NCBI GenBank assembly: GCA_002224055.1
Contig: AZLU01000087.1
Span: 93,081-157,080 of the forward strand
Source: Pezizomycotina sp. ARF18
Taxonomy: Eukaryota > Ascomycota
Reading direction: 5' to 3'
Length of the DNA: 64,000 nucleotides
Below the pieces are notes generated by a model. It saw only the letters and a program-made list of their open reading frames with translations. It was not told the origin of the DNA and ran no database searches. Positions 10,911 to 23,500 of this stretch are shown piece after piece. Each line of letters starts with the position of its first letter. The stretch's first letter is position 1. The position numbers and the translations under genes were made by a program.

Positions 10911-10953
10911 CAGTCGCTTGACATAATTGTTGGGTCACTTTCCTAAAACGGCA
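10911..10953 (+). repeat. left terminal inverted repeat of the MITE
   Basis: 43 bases starting directly after the TA at 10909-10910. The first 23 bases match the right end exactly, followed by a few mismatches and a second matching block, CCTAAAACGGCA. Confidence 0.92.
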
Positions 10954-11538
10954 GTTTTCCCATACAAAAGTATGACTTTTTCAATCAATAATAACGCAAC
11001 AACGACTCGATAAAATTAGCTAAAACTTAAATATGTTATAATATATATCGTAAACTAATACATATTAAAATTTTGAAAGAATCCGTTAAAAGTTTATGAC
11101 GTGATAATATTTAATATTTTATATATTTTTAAAAACACGTACTTCACGCACTTTTTACATGTAAAATACGCGAAATTACACGAAAATCGTGCGATTTTTA
11201 AACTAGTTAAAATTTAAAATAATATATATAGCTTAATTTATGATAAATCTTTTTAAAATTTTAATATGTGTTAGATTAATATATAATCTATAATATATTT
11301 TAATTTTATAAGTTTTTATTAAATATTGACGTTATAATATAAGTTTAAAAATAATATAAATTTTTTTATATATAAAAATTTTAAAAAATAATATAAAATT
11401 TAATATTTGATAAAATTTTATAAAATTTAGTATGTTATTATTATATATATAATAAACATAAATTTTCAATTTTATAAAAATCGGATAATAGTTGAGTGAG
11501 TTATCGATGATTTAAGATATTGTAGAACTTGAAGAAAT

Positions 11539-11580
11539 TGCCGTTTTAGGTAAGTGTCCAACAATTATGTCAAGCGACTG
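11539..11580 (-). repeat. right terminal inverted repeat of the MITE
   Basis: 42 bases, inverted relative to 10911-10953, ending directly at the TA at 11581-11582. Confidence 0.92.
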
Positions 11581-13169
11581 TAACAAAAAGAGGTTCTCGA
11601 GTTCTCAGCGCCGCTATATTCCAATGGTAATTCCAATCATGGTGACACGAGAAAATTATGAGAATTACTGGCAAGATACATACGTTGAGAGGAGATGGTA
11701 GAATGCTGGATTGATGTTAGTCCGAACAAGACTCGGATATACGACGACAAAACTTTGGTTCGCGATCGGAATTTTGTGAAAAATGCCGAGACGGAGAATT
11801 GTTTTAGTATCAGGGACTATAGAGGATAGGGAACTCTATAAGTTGCGCCCTTAAAGTCTACTAAAATAGGAGAAATATATTAACGAAATGTCTAAAACCT
11901 TAAGGAAATAAAGAAAACTAGAATTGAGGAATGAGATGAATAGTGTACCCGAATCAGGGTACCCGCGCTGGCTATCAGAATAGTATAATAAAGGGTCTTC
12001 GGCCTTCAGGGCAATTTATACAGACACTGACAATTTATAAAGAAATATGGAGTGCTTCTAGAAATTCGATTTTCTCTGAGCGCTAAAATCTCAACGATCT
12101 TCGCTACTCAATTCTGAAGCCTAGGATTTACCAAGAGGAACCCGAATATGAGCGGTTTCGTATAATTATTGAATAATTAGCTAAGGCTAAATCGTGATTG
12201 ACGATTGTAAATATCTCATGGCTGAGCCATATTCTACTTACGCTCTGGATCACAAGTTTGTAAACCTCACATTTGTCGTCTGGCTCTGAAAACCTGAGGC
12301 GAGTTCCTTCGCTGGCTCGACTCTCGGTTCTCGTCTCAGGGATAAGCACAGTATATCGCGACGCGCGATATCACGTGTAGCTGACGACAACGTGATCAAG
12401 TGGATCTCGGCGGCAAACAAGTTCCCGAGGAAGAAGCAATTCTCACCGATCATCATACGGTCTTACCTAATGCGATCTTACCGTTCTGTTCTATACTTGG
12501 CCTAATTTCCCTTTTCTGATTTATATATCGCAATCTTAATTTTATTCCAATTTCTTTCCCCTATTTTACGCTTCTCGCGACTTTCTCCACTCGGAAGTGC
12601 CAAAGGTCTTAACAGAAGTTGCTAAGACTGTCAAGTCAAGCATTTTTTGTCTTTCTTTTCACACACTTTTGTTGTTTCCTGTTGGTTTCCTCTCATTTGT
12701 AGCAATATTCAGGATCACCAACAACAATAATGCAAGACATTAAGGCGACATTTTATAATAGCACTTTTCATTTATAACCGTTTCCTGAATCGTGCCTATA
12801 ACCGACCTTCTTATAAACTATTATATGAAGCGGAATCCGGGTACACCTGACTTTTATCCCTAGCCATCTTATTTTCTAACACGGAAAAGTGACTGTTGTC
12901 CCTGCAGACTGCAGATTTTAGTACTATTTCAGGTATATTATTCTAGTTTTATTTATTTACTACCGGATAACCCTTGCAGATGCGCTGGCACCTCCTCACA
13001 AAGACTGTCTACTTATAAGATAGCCTTGCCGCGCTTGTCTTGCCCTTTGATTTTGGTCATTTCTGATTCGTTTTCCCCCAAAGACATTCTCCATATTATT
13101 TGTGAATCTTTACACAAGCCATCTTTTGAACATCGTACATCGTGTTCTCTTAAGATACACGACGATATC
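11581..13169. other. intergenic, possible small fragment
   Basis: Minus-strand open frames at 12128-12456 overlap but show no family motif. T-rich sequence precedes the F-box gene. Nothing else is recognised in this stretch. Confidence 0.4.
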
Positions 13170-14878
13170 ATGGATAAATTACCGACGGAGCTTCTAGTCG
13201 AGGTAAGCCCTTTTTTTTTCTCTCTTATTTTCTTTATGATCACTAAACAATTCCCCGCTAAACATTTGGTGCACCCGACCCCGCACCAACGATCGCGCCA
13301 TTGTTTCACAGTCCCCTATTTTTTTCTCACTATCGCGACAGTTCCATTGCTTCTGTGATTGTTCTCATGAACCGTTAACCGTAGTGTTTACTAATTATAA
13401 TTTCTTCATTACTTAAAGATCGCAGACTACGCTTCCTCCTCCTTCAATAAATCCTCGTTAGTTTCCCTCAGCGCGACAAATAGACATATTCGCGACGTCT
13501 GCATCCCCGTATTATTCCGAAGTATATCGCTCCACGAAGGTATCGAGAATAGCACGACGCAGATAGAAAGTTTGGTGGAGAGCGGACTCATACGACATGT
13601 GAGGGACGTGAGATTTGGGTTGTGAGCTTTTTAGCGGTTGAGAGAATACGTAAGTCTCGAAAACGGATATTTTATAAAATATTTCATAGACGAATCCAGA
13701 CTGATGGTGAACGATGTTTGCAGGTAAGATTGTCGACGAGTCTCGCCGGCGATACCATGACGACGACTGGTCTACGCCTCGAATTCGCCGTACCTGACTC
13801 CATCCGGTTGGGGCGCTTCTGTACCGGACCTACGGTGTGATCCGTACCCATCTTACCTCGAACCATCATCGACATCATCCCTCATATCCACCCTCTTTTC
13901 CCACACTCCTCGCAACTCCAAAAATCGAAATCCGAAATGTATCAACGCTCTCAACACCCTACGTTCGGTCATGGGATGCCGCCCCATCAAACAAAAAAGA
14001 AGGAACATGCGACGCGCGCGATCACATCGTGATGTCCCTCACAGCCTGCGAAGGCGACCTTTCTCATCTCTCGAATCCGCTTCCTCCTTTTATAAGTTTC
14101 CGCGATTACAAGCATTGCAGATGACCGTGTTCAAGTTCATGAACACGATGCCGCTGGTATACAATTGCAGCACGCTGTTTCAATCCGCAGCGGTGCTATC
14201 GCTCGACAGCATACACCCGCACCCCGAGTGGCTCGACTTGAACTGCGGAACGTACGATCACAACCATGTCATGTATCTCCTTTCTTCCATCGCGCTGTCT
14301 ACGTCGCCGACGAACGGCGGTAGCAGGAAAGTATTACGACTAGGATTTAAGAATTACCCGTCAAGTCCGATACACGATACTTCCATCTTACCGTTTCCAT
14401 TGGTCAATGGATTATCTGAACTTTCGCTCGAAAACGTCCTGTTACAAGAAGGAAGTCTCGACAAGACCATTGTGTCGTCACCGTCGCTGCACACGCTCCG
14501 TCTTAGGGGTATCAGGATGTGCTTGGCGCACACACTACCATCATCGTCTTCGTCGTCGGAAGGAGACGGCACGATGGTTCGCCGTACGCGGCACGCGTGG
14601 GGTTCACTATTCAGTCTATGTTCTACGAGTTTACACGGACTCGTAAATCTAGAGTTGTATAAGAACAATTATTACAACTACAGAGGAGAGAGCATGAGCG
14701 ACGAGTTTCTGGGCAGGGTATGGGCGATATGCTGAGGAGTTGTAGCAGAGCGGACTACCAGGCGCTGAAGAAGCTGGTGGAGACTGTTAGGGTGAGGAGA
14801 GTAAGAGTCCTTGGAAGTGGGAAGTATGAGAACGTAGAGAGGGGGTTGTTGGTTCCGATGGTGAGGCATTCAAGATGA
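13170..14878 (+). CDS. F-box protein with LRR-like C-terminal part
   Basis: The first exon (13170-13202) encodes MDKLPTELLVE, the start of an F-box. An intron follows at 13203-13418 (GTAAGC to TTAAAG). The second exon continues the F-box with IADYASSSFNKSSLVSLS and RHIRDVCIPVLFRSISLHEG, the helical pattern of fungal F-box domains, which recruit SCF ubiquitin ligase targets through Skp1. Further on, about 14120-14715, there are leucine-rich segments with LRR-like spacing (VLSLDSIHPHPEWLDL, LRLGFKNYP, LSELSLENVLL, LHTLRLRGI, LVNLELYKN). The end is in another frame (LKKLVETVRVRRVRVLG) and stops at TGA 14876-14878. The middle part (13620-14100) is shifted or contains introns that I could not fix. 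Substrate unknown. Confidence 0.8.
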
Positions 14879-17502
14879 ACCGAATGGACAATATTGGGCA
14901 AGGTATATGTTGGATATTGGTGAGCAGTAAATGCAGAACATGTTGGGATTAAGGCGAAGAGGCGGGCAATGAAACGGAGCGCTTCAAGAAAAGTTTTTGA
15001 TTTCTGTCTAAAGTGGTTTTCCATCACGGACGCACTAATGCAGTCTTACACGAACCTGCGATGAAACATGAAGAGTGCATATGAGGCATACATAAGGCAA
15101 ATTGGGCTGGAATTGGTTGTATAGTAACGAAATAACCATTGTACATGAATGATATTTCTCATCTATCTTTGTTGATATTTTTTATTTTCGTTTCTTTTTC
15201 CTTGTTATCGTCTCTTCTGTACATACCGATGCATAGTAATTTTTCTGTATCTTGCATTTTTATAACTAATAGGAAGGAGATATATTAAATATCGTCGAAA
15301 TCGTCGCTGCGAACAGTCTGAGCTTGAATGATGTCATTATAATTGAGCGATTAATATAAGTATATTGGCGAAGCTGGCATTCATAAAGGCACTGAGACAG
15401 TTCGAACCATGGTTATCCTAATAACGGGAATTTATCACTGACTGCAAGGGTAAAACGCTGCTGCCGCTTCCGAACTATATTAATGGTCTGATATTAATTG
15501 ACGCCTGACGTCCTGCGCTTGGCGTGGCCACGTTCACGACTTTCAAGCGACGTCCGCGACGCGTCCATTATTCCTGTTCGTGATGCATACCGTTCATTGC
15601 AAGCTAATTATAAGCTGAAATTAAATCTTCAAATGGATTGTGTTCTTCTGTACACTACGAACGAACGCAGATGTATGTTACAATACAGACATTATTACTA
15701 GTATTACTATCCTTATTAATGTAATATTTATTAAAATACATGACTCGTTCCAGCGCGATAATCAACATGCTCCCCTACAGAGAGCCTTCCTGAAAACCCA
15801 GCCCGTTCAGAATTACATTAACATAGTCGATTAATCGTCGTTTATAGCCAGCTGAAGAGGCCCTTTTCGATTCTAGAGGCGGTATATAGGTTAATTAGAG
15901 CGCAAACGAACTTTGTAACCATAGTAGGCAAATAGACCCTAGCCCACTAGTGCCCGTCATTTAATTACGGAAAGGCCTCGTTTGGTTGTTATTATAGCAC
16001 TGCCTGTAAGGAGAAGCCCCGATCGACTGCCCGAGGGGCATGATTGGCACGGCGTGTAGTTGCCCGGCTGTATAGAAACCCTACGCACAACACGCAGAGG
16101 TTGCCGCTAGGGCCGAAGCCTGCTTCGCAAGGGCCATTTTTCGTGTAAGTGTTGGTATGAGTGACGATAGGTACGCCAGGCCTCGGTGCAGGGTGGCAGT
16201 GGCAGCACTGAGGAAGCGGCTGAGCGTGATGGTGATGGGAGTAACCTTCATGGCAAAAAGAGCATTATTTTTTTTTCCCCGGTAATGATGCCAAGACGTA
16301 GGAATGAGATGAAATTTGAAGAGGGGAGTTATAACTTTATATACGCGTGTAGTGGATCGTAGACGCAAGTACAGGGCGATTCTGGATATTTGCTTCCTGA
16401 GCAACAGCGGATAAAGGAGGCGCGCGTTTAGGATGATTTAAAGGGACATTTGTGCTCTATCCAGCGATGAAGAGCCCGTTGATTAGCCGTAAACATTGGC
16501 TTTAGAGGAATAACCGGTATTATATATAGACAAACAGACTCACCGCAATGTCCTATTAGTTGAGTTCGACGAGACATGTTAGGCCGAAATCCGGCACCGT
16601 TGAATTATTGGGAAACATGGCGTATGTCACTCACTCTAGGTATCTCACTCTAGGGAACTCAGATTTTGCAGATACCGATAAAATCTTTCCCTGCGTTTAC
16701 TTATGGATTGATTCTCAGAATAAAGAAGGCCTTCATTCAGCCATAGTCCGGATACTACCCTCTGGATCGTTTACCGGCTCTCGTTCGACTAGAAAAGACT
16801 AGTACATATATAACTGCTCACTATGGCCAATTTCTTTTGTCCTTTGAATTGGCATGGGTCGTGGTGCATTAGACAAACGCACTCGATGAAACACATTCGA
16901 TAAGCAAGAGATGTAACCCTGTTTGCAGAAACGCCCCAACCTTGGGCTCGCTTGCGGAATCAGAGATGTGACCGAATCGAAGTTCTTTCCTATACGTAAG
17001 TTCTAATGATCCGTCTTGATGTTGTGTTCTTGAACATATAGAGACAACCCCACACTACCTAAATGTATCTGAAGATTGCCAAAAAAAAGAAAAAAAAAGA
17101 AAAAAAGTAGATGTATCCTATCATGATCTAGGATACTGTTGAGCTTTCCGGCATGACGCTCTTCGGAGCGAGGTTTTGACTTGTATCCTGCCTAGTATAT
17201 CAACAAGATCACGCTTAACAACAACTTTCAAAGTTTCAACAAGTATCTAGTACAACTGCAACGGTACTGGACTAATCCGTTTGAGCATAGTGAACTAGCA
17301 TTCGCTTTGCTAGTAATCGACTTTTATCCTTCATACCCTACAAGTCTTTAAAGTGCCGTGATAACTACATCATAATAACCATATGGGTTTTTAGTTGAAA
17401 CGCCGTCAATTTTTGGATCAAGAAATTAACTAGTCCGATAGTAGATGATCATATGATCTCCCCGTGCCATAACGACGGATTTTAATAGCAGCTGTTCATC
17501 AG
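14879..17502. other. long intergenic region
   Basis: No gene is supported over 2.6 kb. A minus-strand frame at 16081-16404 has one internal ATG (MKVTPITITLSRFLSAATAT) but no firm features. A-rich interruptions lie at 17080-17107. Two short copies of a CTCACTCTAGG-type motif are at 16628-16652. The rest looks like AT-rich intergenic or decayed sequence. Confidence 0.4.
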
Positions 17503-19779
17503 TTACAGGACGTTCACCCGACACACCACTTTTGACGAGGGTTTGTGCTTTTTTACTGAGACTGCGAGGCCCCTAGTAGTCGCAGCTCCAGTTGATGAGG
17601 AGTCTAATGGTGGCATATCGTTTACGGCTGATTTCTCATCGCCCAGGTGCAGAGTGTTGATGGAAGACTCCAAGGTACTTGGCGCTCGAAGCTCCTCACA
17701 TCTGATGGCCATTCGACAAAGGAACTTGGTGTATAGTATCTCGTTCTTCTCCTCAAAGATTGACACGAGAATAGCAGCGGTACTCCGAAAAGGTGTAATG
17801 GCACCCCCAACGATTAGTGCAAGTCTCATCCCCGCAAGAGGAGCAGACTGGCTCCACAACGCCATTCCATCTTCGTCTCCGAAAAAGCTTGCGTTGTACT
17901 GACGTTGATCGATGGTGTCGACAAAGCCGAAGCCTTCTCTGAGTTCTGGCTTGAGATATTCAAGGAAGATGAAACCCGGAAACTTGACCATCAGGCCCGA
18001 GCTATTCAACAAGGCCGGGCTTTGGTCGTTAATATTTCCGGTCATTTTGCCAAACGAAGAGAGCGCCCATCGCCAGCCATCTTGCTGGATCCTCGGCCCG
18101 CGGAGGAATATTATCCCGGCTGGGAACACTCTAAGCTGCGCCAAAAGATTCTTCATCCTATCTCGTGGATGGAGGTCGGACAGCTCCATAATGTCTAGTT
18201 CCAGCAGCGTGCCGGCGCAGATAGTCTCGTCGGACTTCCTGCTAGTCGAGCGCCACTGGAAGGCCTTCCATGCCTGGGCGACCAACATAGCTTTTGTCCG
18301 AACTTGCCATTCATCTTTCCAGCGGAGATCCGAGACGATCCTGAACGCCTCGAGCTGGATAGTCTGCGGTAGTCGAACTTCATCGCGACTAACGCGTTAA
18401 TAATGTCGAACGTGTCTCCCTCGAATTGCACGTGCAAATTCTGCGCTTGGACACCTTCCTGGAGCGTCCACAACCGCTTCATCCAGCTCGAACATCCGAT
18501 CCTAATCAGGAGTTCCTCCGCGGGGAGGTCTATGGGAGTTTGCTGCAGTTCTCCATCTAGGATAAGGACATCGCGCGCGTCCTTGTAGACTTGAACCATT
18601 GTTCTTATGGCGCGTTTCCGCAGCTGCCCTTCCAGCGGTACGCACAGGGTGTCTATCCAGATGCAAACGGAGTCATCTGAGTCATCTACGGCTCCTGGTT
18701 TAAGGGCGAAAATGTCCTCCATAGTGGTCGTCGTCCCCGGCATATCGAACCAGTGGTCTGTTTCTTGCCATCGTTCTGCGGACGTATAATTTCGAGACGA
18801 GCCCCTTCAATCGCAGAAGTTGACAGGTAGGAAGCGAGTTTGCTTCCGCGTTTCCTAGACCGTCAGCCCAAACATGGGATATAGCTACGTAGCCTATTCT
18901 CACTCCCCCACCCCCGATAACATCGATCGGGGTGTATCCGAACCCTCCGGCACCGCTATTTGATGATCGGCACCCCTCCGGCCGCGACGATGGCTTTGAT
19001 CTTCTCGGGATCCGGCGACATATGCTTACACTGGCAGTCTTCCGTTACGTGCTTGGTCTCGTAGGTTGCTGCATCTATCTGGTCCGCGACACATTCTTCC
19101 ATCGTGCACCTCTGATGGTTATCTCTGACGCCTTTACGGCGGAAGCAGCTTACGAAGAACATCCCCGGCGGGCCTACGATGTCCCTCAGCCTGGCGATCG
19201 AGTTGGGACACCAACCAGCGTTCAACATCCGCGAAACAGTGAGTGCGCTGGTACCCAATGAAACAGCTCCTTAGGCCCATACGGATTGAGCATGTCGATC
19301 GTTAAATCAAGGTAAGGATTAGATTTAGGAGCCTTATGAATGTGATTTTTCGCGCAGTCTAGCGTGTATCCTAGGACCATGATAGAAAGAGAGGCTTCGG
19401 GGCTTAACGGCAACACTTGCTTCGCGTCCAAGTCTCCTCCCCACGAGGCGAAAGCCATGAGCGAGCTTACCCCACCAAACATGCGTTTACTTTGGACCAT
19501 TCCTCTTTTTGTTGTTCTCGGAGAGGGCGTCGAAGCGTTTCTTCCAGTCCGTTATGTAGCGGGGAGCTCACTCGTATTTACGATCCGGTCGTTATTCTCT
19601 CCCTCGTGGACAAAATCCTCCATCTTAATGGGAATGCCCAAGACTTCGTGGAGCATCCCAAATAAAGCCACGCCTGGAGAATGATGCCGTACGGTCCGCG
19701 GGTGTTCGCTGAAATCACCACGGAGCAGCCGCTTCTTGTCCCAGCTCTCCTTTCTGGTATTCCTGGAATCCGTTGCCAT
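17503..19779 (-). CDS. heterokaryon incompatibility (HET) domain protein
   Basis: The ATG at 19779 begins [16 protein letters not shown] and the stop is TAA at 17503-17505. The HET domain is clear: [15 protein letters not shown] (about 18860-18900), followed by [40 protein letters not shown] and [14 protein letters not shown] (18440-18690). The N-terminal part carries a Cys/His-rich section (CFRRKGV, EDCQCKH). HET domains act in allorecognition and programmed cell death between incompatible hyphae. The C-terminal 260 codons are coding-like with no named domain. Frame shifts occur near 18370, 18955, 19250 and 19560, while the protein signal continues across each, so assembly error is likely but decay cannot be excluded. 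It lies in a group with ankyrin, NACHT and F-box genes. Confidence 0.88.
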
Positions 19780-20512
19780 CGTAGTCCTCCTGGGAGATAT
19801 ATCGCACCTTCAACGGCGGAAATGCCGGGTCTGAGACTGTGAAAGATGGTCCATGATCAAATTATAGTATTAAGGTAACTATTTGAAAATATTCGGTAGT
19901 ATTGGAGTTAACTGCACGTAGACTAATAGCACAGAGTATAGGATATGTAAACCGATGAGAAGGAGTTTCTGGATCCAGATTCTAACAGGAGCCCACCATA
20001 GAATACTATCTACCCCTCACCGACCCTAATTATCTATGACTATTTGTCTCGTCTTGCGAACACGTGCGCAGAGCCTCCTAGAATTCGCAAACTGGCGTGG
20101 GGTACGTGGAAGCCCAGCCAGCGTCCTATTCTATCAGCCGCATGGGGGATGATCCACTATATACCGGCGTGGTATATAATGCAATGTGACCCTCATATTC
20201 GCCCATTTCCGCGCACTCCCTGTAGACCCTCCAAAATCACTAGGCAACCGCTTTCTAGATATTTGTGAACGTTTCGAGCCCTTCAGCATTTATTTTCCAC
20301 TTCGGATTCGCAATCTATACATAGCGTTGCCTGTAGGCCTGTTGAGCCAACCCCGCAATCCTACGGACGACTTTTGGTAAGGGATCTAGACGATTTACAT
20401 CAGTATATGGGTCATCTCGTTTTCCCGATATCAACTTGCAACATCAACTGACGTTTAAGTAGACCTAGGTTGTAGGCTCACTGCTTTTCAAAAAAAAAAA
20501 AAAAAAAAAAGG
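19780..20512. other. intergenic between divergent HET and ankyrin genes
   Basis: This is the shared upstream region. It contains no supported gene. An uninterrupted run of about 21 A (20490-20510) lies immediately before the ATG at 20513. Confidence 0.5.
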
Positions 20513-21895
20513 ATGGGTCACGACCACCCGGACCTGGTGGCCGCCGTAACGAGTCTCCGAGATTACGCTTCACAGCTCAAAGAGGTCATCATGGGATACA
20601 TCGCTGCAACCAGAGTACGAAGGGCGACCAGTTCATGTTTGACTTATCCGTCCTCGGCACCGTCTTGGAATTGCTCCTCCGGTCCGTCAACGACACGGAC
20701 TCGGAAATCGAGAAGCCGGATCAGATACCCGTTCTCTCTTCGGTAATCGAAAATTTTGCTGTCGCGCTACAAGGCCTGCGAGAAAAACCTTGCGATAACG
20801 CATGGAGACGAAGGTCAGGCGCCTCGATCCCAGCAAAGTCTCCGATGGCCTTTGGACGACTTTGAAAGCCAGGAGGCGAACCGAAAACTGCGCAGATGTG
20901 TTACAACCTGTCTCTTGTCGATGTTTATCACGCTAGGGTGGGTTCTCAATTGACAAATTTTTTTAATTTTTTCTTCATCTTACACCTTTGAAAAACCAAA
21001 AGGGAAAAGAAAAAAAAGAAAAGAAAAAACTGTGCTGATGATCATGGAAATTCCACCCTCGGCTCGACTAGCGCGATACTAAGGGTGGGATCTCAAAGCG
21101 AGGACGCTTACGCTCGAGACGATAATCCCTTGTACGCGGCGGCGTTGGATGGGACGAAACCGCGGTAAGGCTGTGTTCGGGGATCGGAGCGAACATGAAT
21201 GTGCATGGGGTCTGTACGGTAACGCTCTACAGGCCGCCTCTGTCAACGGCACGAAGCGATAGTCCGGCTGCTCTTGGATTTAGGCTCCGAGGTTAACGCT
21301 GCTGGGGACACTATGCCACCGCCCTTAACGGTGCAGCGACCAGGGGCCACGGACCGGTGGTGCAGCTGCTACTGGAAAACGGCGCGGACGTTAACGCCAA
21401 GGTCGGCCGCTTTGGCAATGCACTATGTAGCGCCGTCGCGAGAGGCCACGTGGAGATCGTGGAGTCTCTGCTTGCGCATAAGGCGGACGTCAACGCCAAG
21501 GTCGGAAATTACAGCGGCGGGATTCCTCTCAGCCTTGACGAGATGGACGATGCCGACATACCAGTGATGCTCATGACGGACCCTGACTACAATTCACACA
21601 CTGCTCTCTACCTGGCGGCTGCGTATGGAGATGAAGCGATGATCGAGTTATTGGTTGATGCCGGCGCGGATGTAAATGGCCGCTGCGGTTCTTTGGCAAC
21701 GTGCTTCAGGCCGCGACAGCCGGCGGGCATGAGGGCGCGGCTAAGCTATTGGTAGAGAGAGGGGCCGACGTCCACGCGATAGGGGGCTTTTATGGTACGG
21801 CGATTGCTGCCGCATATAATAATGGGCACCAGTCGCTGGCGAAATTCATGGAGAGCATTATGAAGGAAGATCCGGAAAGTAAAAACAACACGTAA
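20513..21895 (+). CDS. ankyrin-repeat protein with helical N-terminal domain
   Basis: The N-terminal part starts at 20513 (MGHDHPDLVAAVTSLRDYAS) and continues in shifted frame as FDLSVLGTVLELLLRSVND, a helical domain like those that precede fungal STAND or ankyrin proteins. T/A-rich sequence around 20955-21030 may be an intron. From about 21220 to 21890 there are at least six ankyrin repeats with typical turns (VQLLLENGADVNAKVG, GHVEIVESLLAHKADVNAK, DEAMIELLVDAGADVNG, GHEGAAKLLVERGADVHA). The stop TAA is at 21893-21895. Frame shifts occur near 20615, 20785, 21170-21260, 21345 and 21690. Ankyrin arrays mediate protein binding; here they probably act in recognition, given the HET and NACHT neighbours. 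It could be a partial STAND gene that has lost its ATPase module. Confidence 0.82.
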
Positions 21896-22559
21896 ATACA
21901 ATAACATTACTAGTGTAGTAGCTCTGTACTTAGTAGCCTATCTTCATTGTATGGAATATATCAATTGCTTTGCAGTTCCCTTATGATATAGATTAAATTT
22001 TGAAACATTAGAGGATAGCTTTTCTGAAGATTAACTCTTACATCTGTACCGTACCTAAACATGCTGCAGGGAGCCGGGAGGGGGGACTCTATATTAGGCT
22101 ACTTCTTTACTTTCGTGTCGCTAGCACTAGTAACTTGAAAGTACCTGGCGTTATATCGTTGGCGCATCGCAATCGGGATTCACCCGCTGTTCTCCCTGAC
22201 TTCCATGATTCCCTACTTGGTAGCTATAAAATTTGGTCAGCGCTAACCTTGGGATTTTGTAAATTTTAGCTGGAGGTAAAAACGGCCTCTCGGAGAGAGA
22301 GAGAGAGTACATATGAACTCTGAGGCAGTAGGCGTTGAGCCGGGACTTTGCTCCTGGAAAAAATACCGGATGTTTCTGGAAGTCGTTCAAACAAACCCTG
22401 GACAGCACTACAACAACCGGGGGATCCGTATGGGAGCAGCCTTAGAACTTGTAAATGTGTGAATATAGAACGGAACTGCGCGATAAACAGGAACGTGACC
22501 AATCGATAAAATATTGGGTTCATGCTTACCACCTCCTGAGCTCCGGATAGCTGTCTAGG
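21896..22559. other. intergenic, short GA repeat
   Basis: A GA dinucleotide run lies at about 22293-22308. Minus-strand frames at 22151-22532 could be a tail of the F-box/LRR gene, but I cannot link them to it. Confidence 0.35.
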
Positions 22560-23500
22560 GACGCGCCCGTGAAATCTTTATTTTACAACATCGGGGCAGC
22601 TCGAACTTCCGCAAATCGCTCATGTTGACTACACAACTGTTCAGGTCGCCCCAGGTGATCCAGCTGCTTCTCTCTGCGTCAATACTACTCGCCGGTACAT
22701 CTCCTTCATATCCAGAGGCATCGCAGTCTTCCAGCGAAAGCTGCTCCAGCGTTGCCCCGTGTGCTCAGAGGAATGCGAGAATATCTCACCCGGTGACCAA
22801 CCCTTTTAGACGTATATTTCCATAATGCGCAGGTCCTCAAAGAAGAAATCGATCAGCGGCCCGGGCCATCTTTGACGGCTAACCCGCCGATGTCGAGTAT
22901 AATTCTTCCAGCGAAGTGAGGGAGGACGGCCATGAACGCGCTAGACTTGGAAAACATTCAAAAAGCTCTAGCGGACTTTCTCTGCATACGTCGAGGCATG
23001 ATGTGTGGCCGATGCACATAGACCACCTTTGGTCTGCCGGCACAACGGATACTTTCAGTGATCTTAACCGCTGCAGGAACGTATAATCCTTTTGCTGCCC
23101 TGGCGAAGGTGACGGACTATCGGCTCTCGCAGATACTTCCGAAATTTCTAGGTGTGTGATGTTACCTATCAAGCCTCTCGGGTCCTGCGGGAGCGACGGT
23201 ATCTCGGGAACGCCTACTAGCCCCACGTGCATTTTACAGACACCGGGAGCGCAGACCGTGCACCAGGACGCCATCGCTGGTGGCTAGTAGCGACGGTCCG
23301 GGTTGACCAGTGCGACGGTTGCTTTTGTTCGGCTCGGAAAATAGCGGCGGAGGTATGCGGGCGTATCTGCAAAGGAACGTAGGGTGCGACAGGTGGAGCG
23401 GAGGATCTTGTAGTGGCTTGCCGCGCCTGTGGCGGCGGTGAGAAGGTGGGATTGACGTTTCGAAAGCGGTTCACGTTATAATATCTTCCTCGGTGGTGAA
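22560..23500 (-). pseudogene. F-box/LRR-like protein, fragmentary
   Basis: The minus strand reads, over shifted frames, as a small fungal F-box/LRR-like protein. Near 23330-23440 there is a helical stretch with LRSTCRTLRSFADTPAYLRR, as in the F-box C-terminal helix. Then come a leucine-rich segment with GNITHLEIS and LQRLRSLKVSVVP (22980-23190), PLIDFFFEDLRIMEIYV (about 22840), and finally GATLEQLSLEDCDASGYEG with MSDLRKFELP (22590-22760), the closing LRR-like motif of these proteins. A TAG near 23290 and several shifts break it. The start was not found; it begins just downstream of the NACHT gene stop at 23476. Assignment rests on pattern only. Confidence 0.5.

Larger units (their letters stand above)
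10911..11580. mobile_element. MITE, Tc1/mariner type, TA target duplication
   Basis: This is a 670-bp non-coding element. The left terminal inverted repeat (10911-10953) begins CAGTCGCTTGACATAATTGT. The right one (11539-11580) is its reverse complement with a few mismatches and a one-base indel. Both ends are flanked by TA (10909-10910 and 11581-11582), the target duplication of Tc1/mariner/pogo elements. The interior is extremely AT-rich, with further internal inverted repeats (around 11055-11090 against 11240-11275), and has no transposase. It is either a non-autonomous MITE or the RIP-degraded deletion product of a mariner-like element. Confidence 0.92.

Noticed and set aside
17912-18400. 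162-codon plus-strand frame within the HET gene
   Set aside because: It is antisense to a clear HET-domain protein and has no features of its own.
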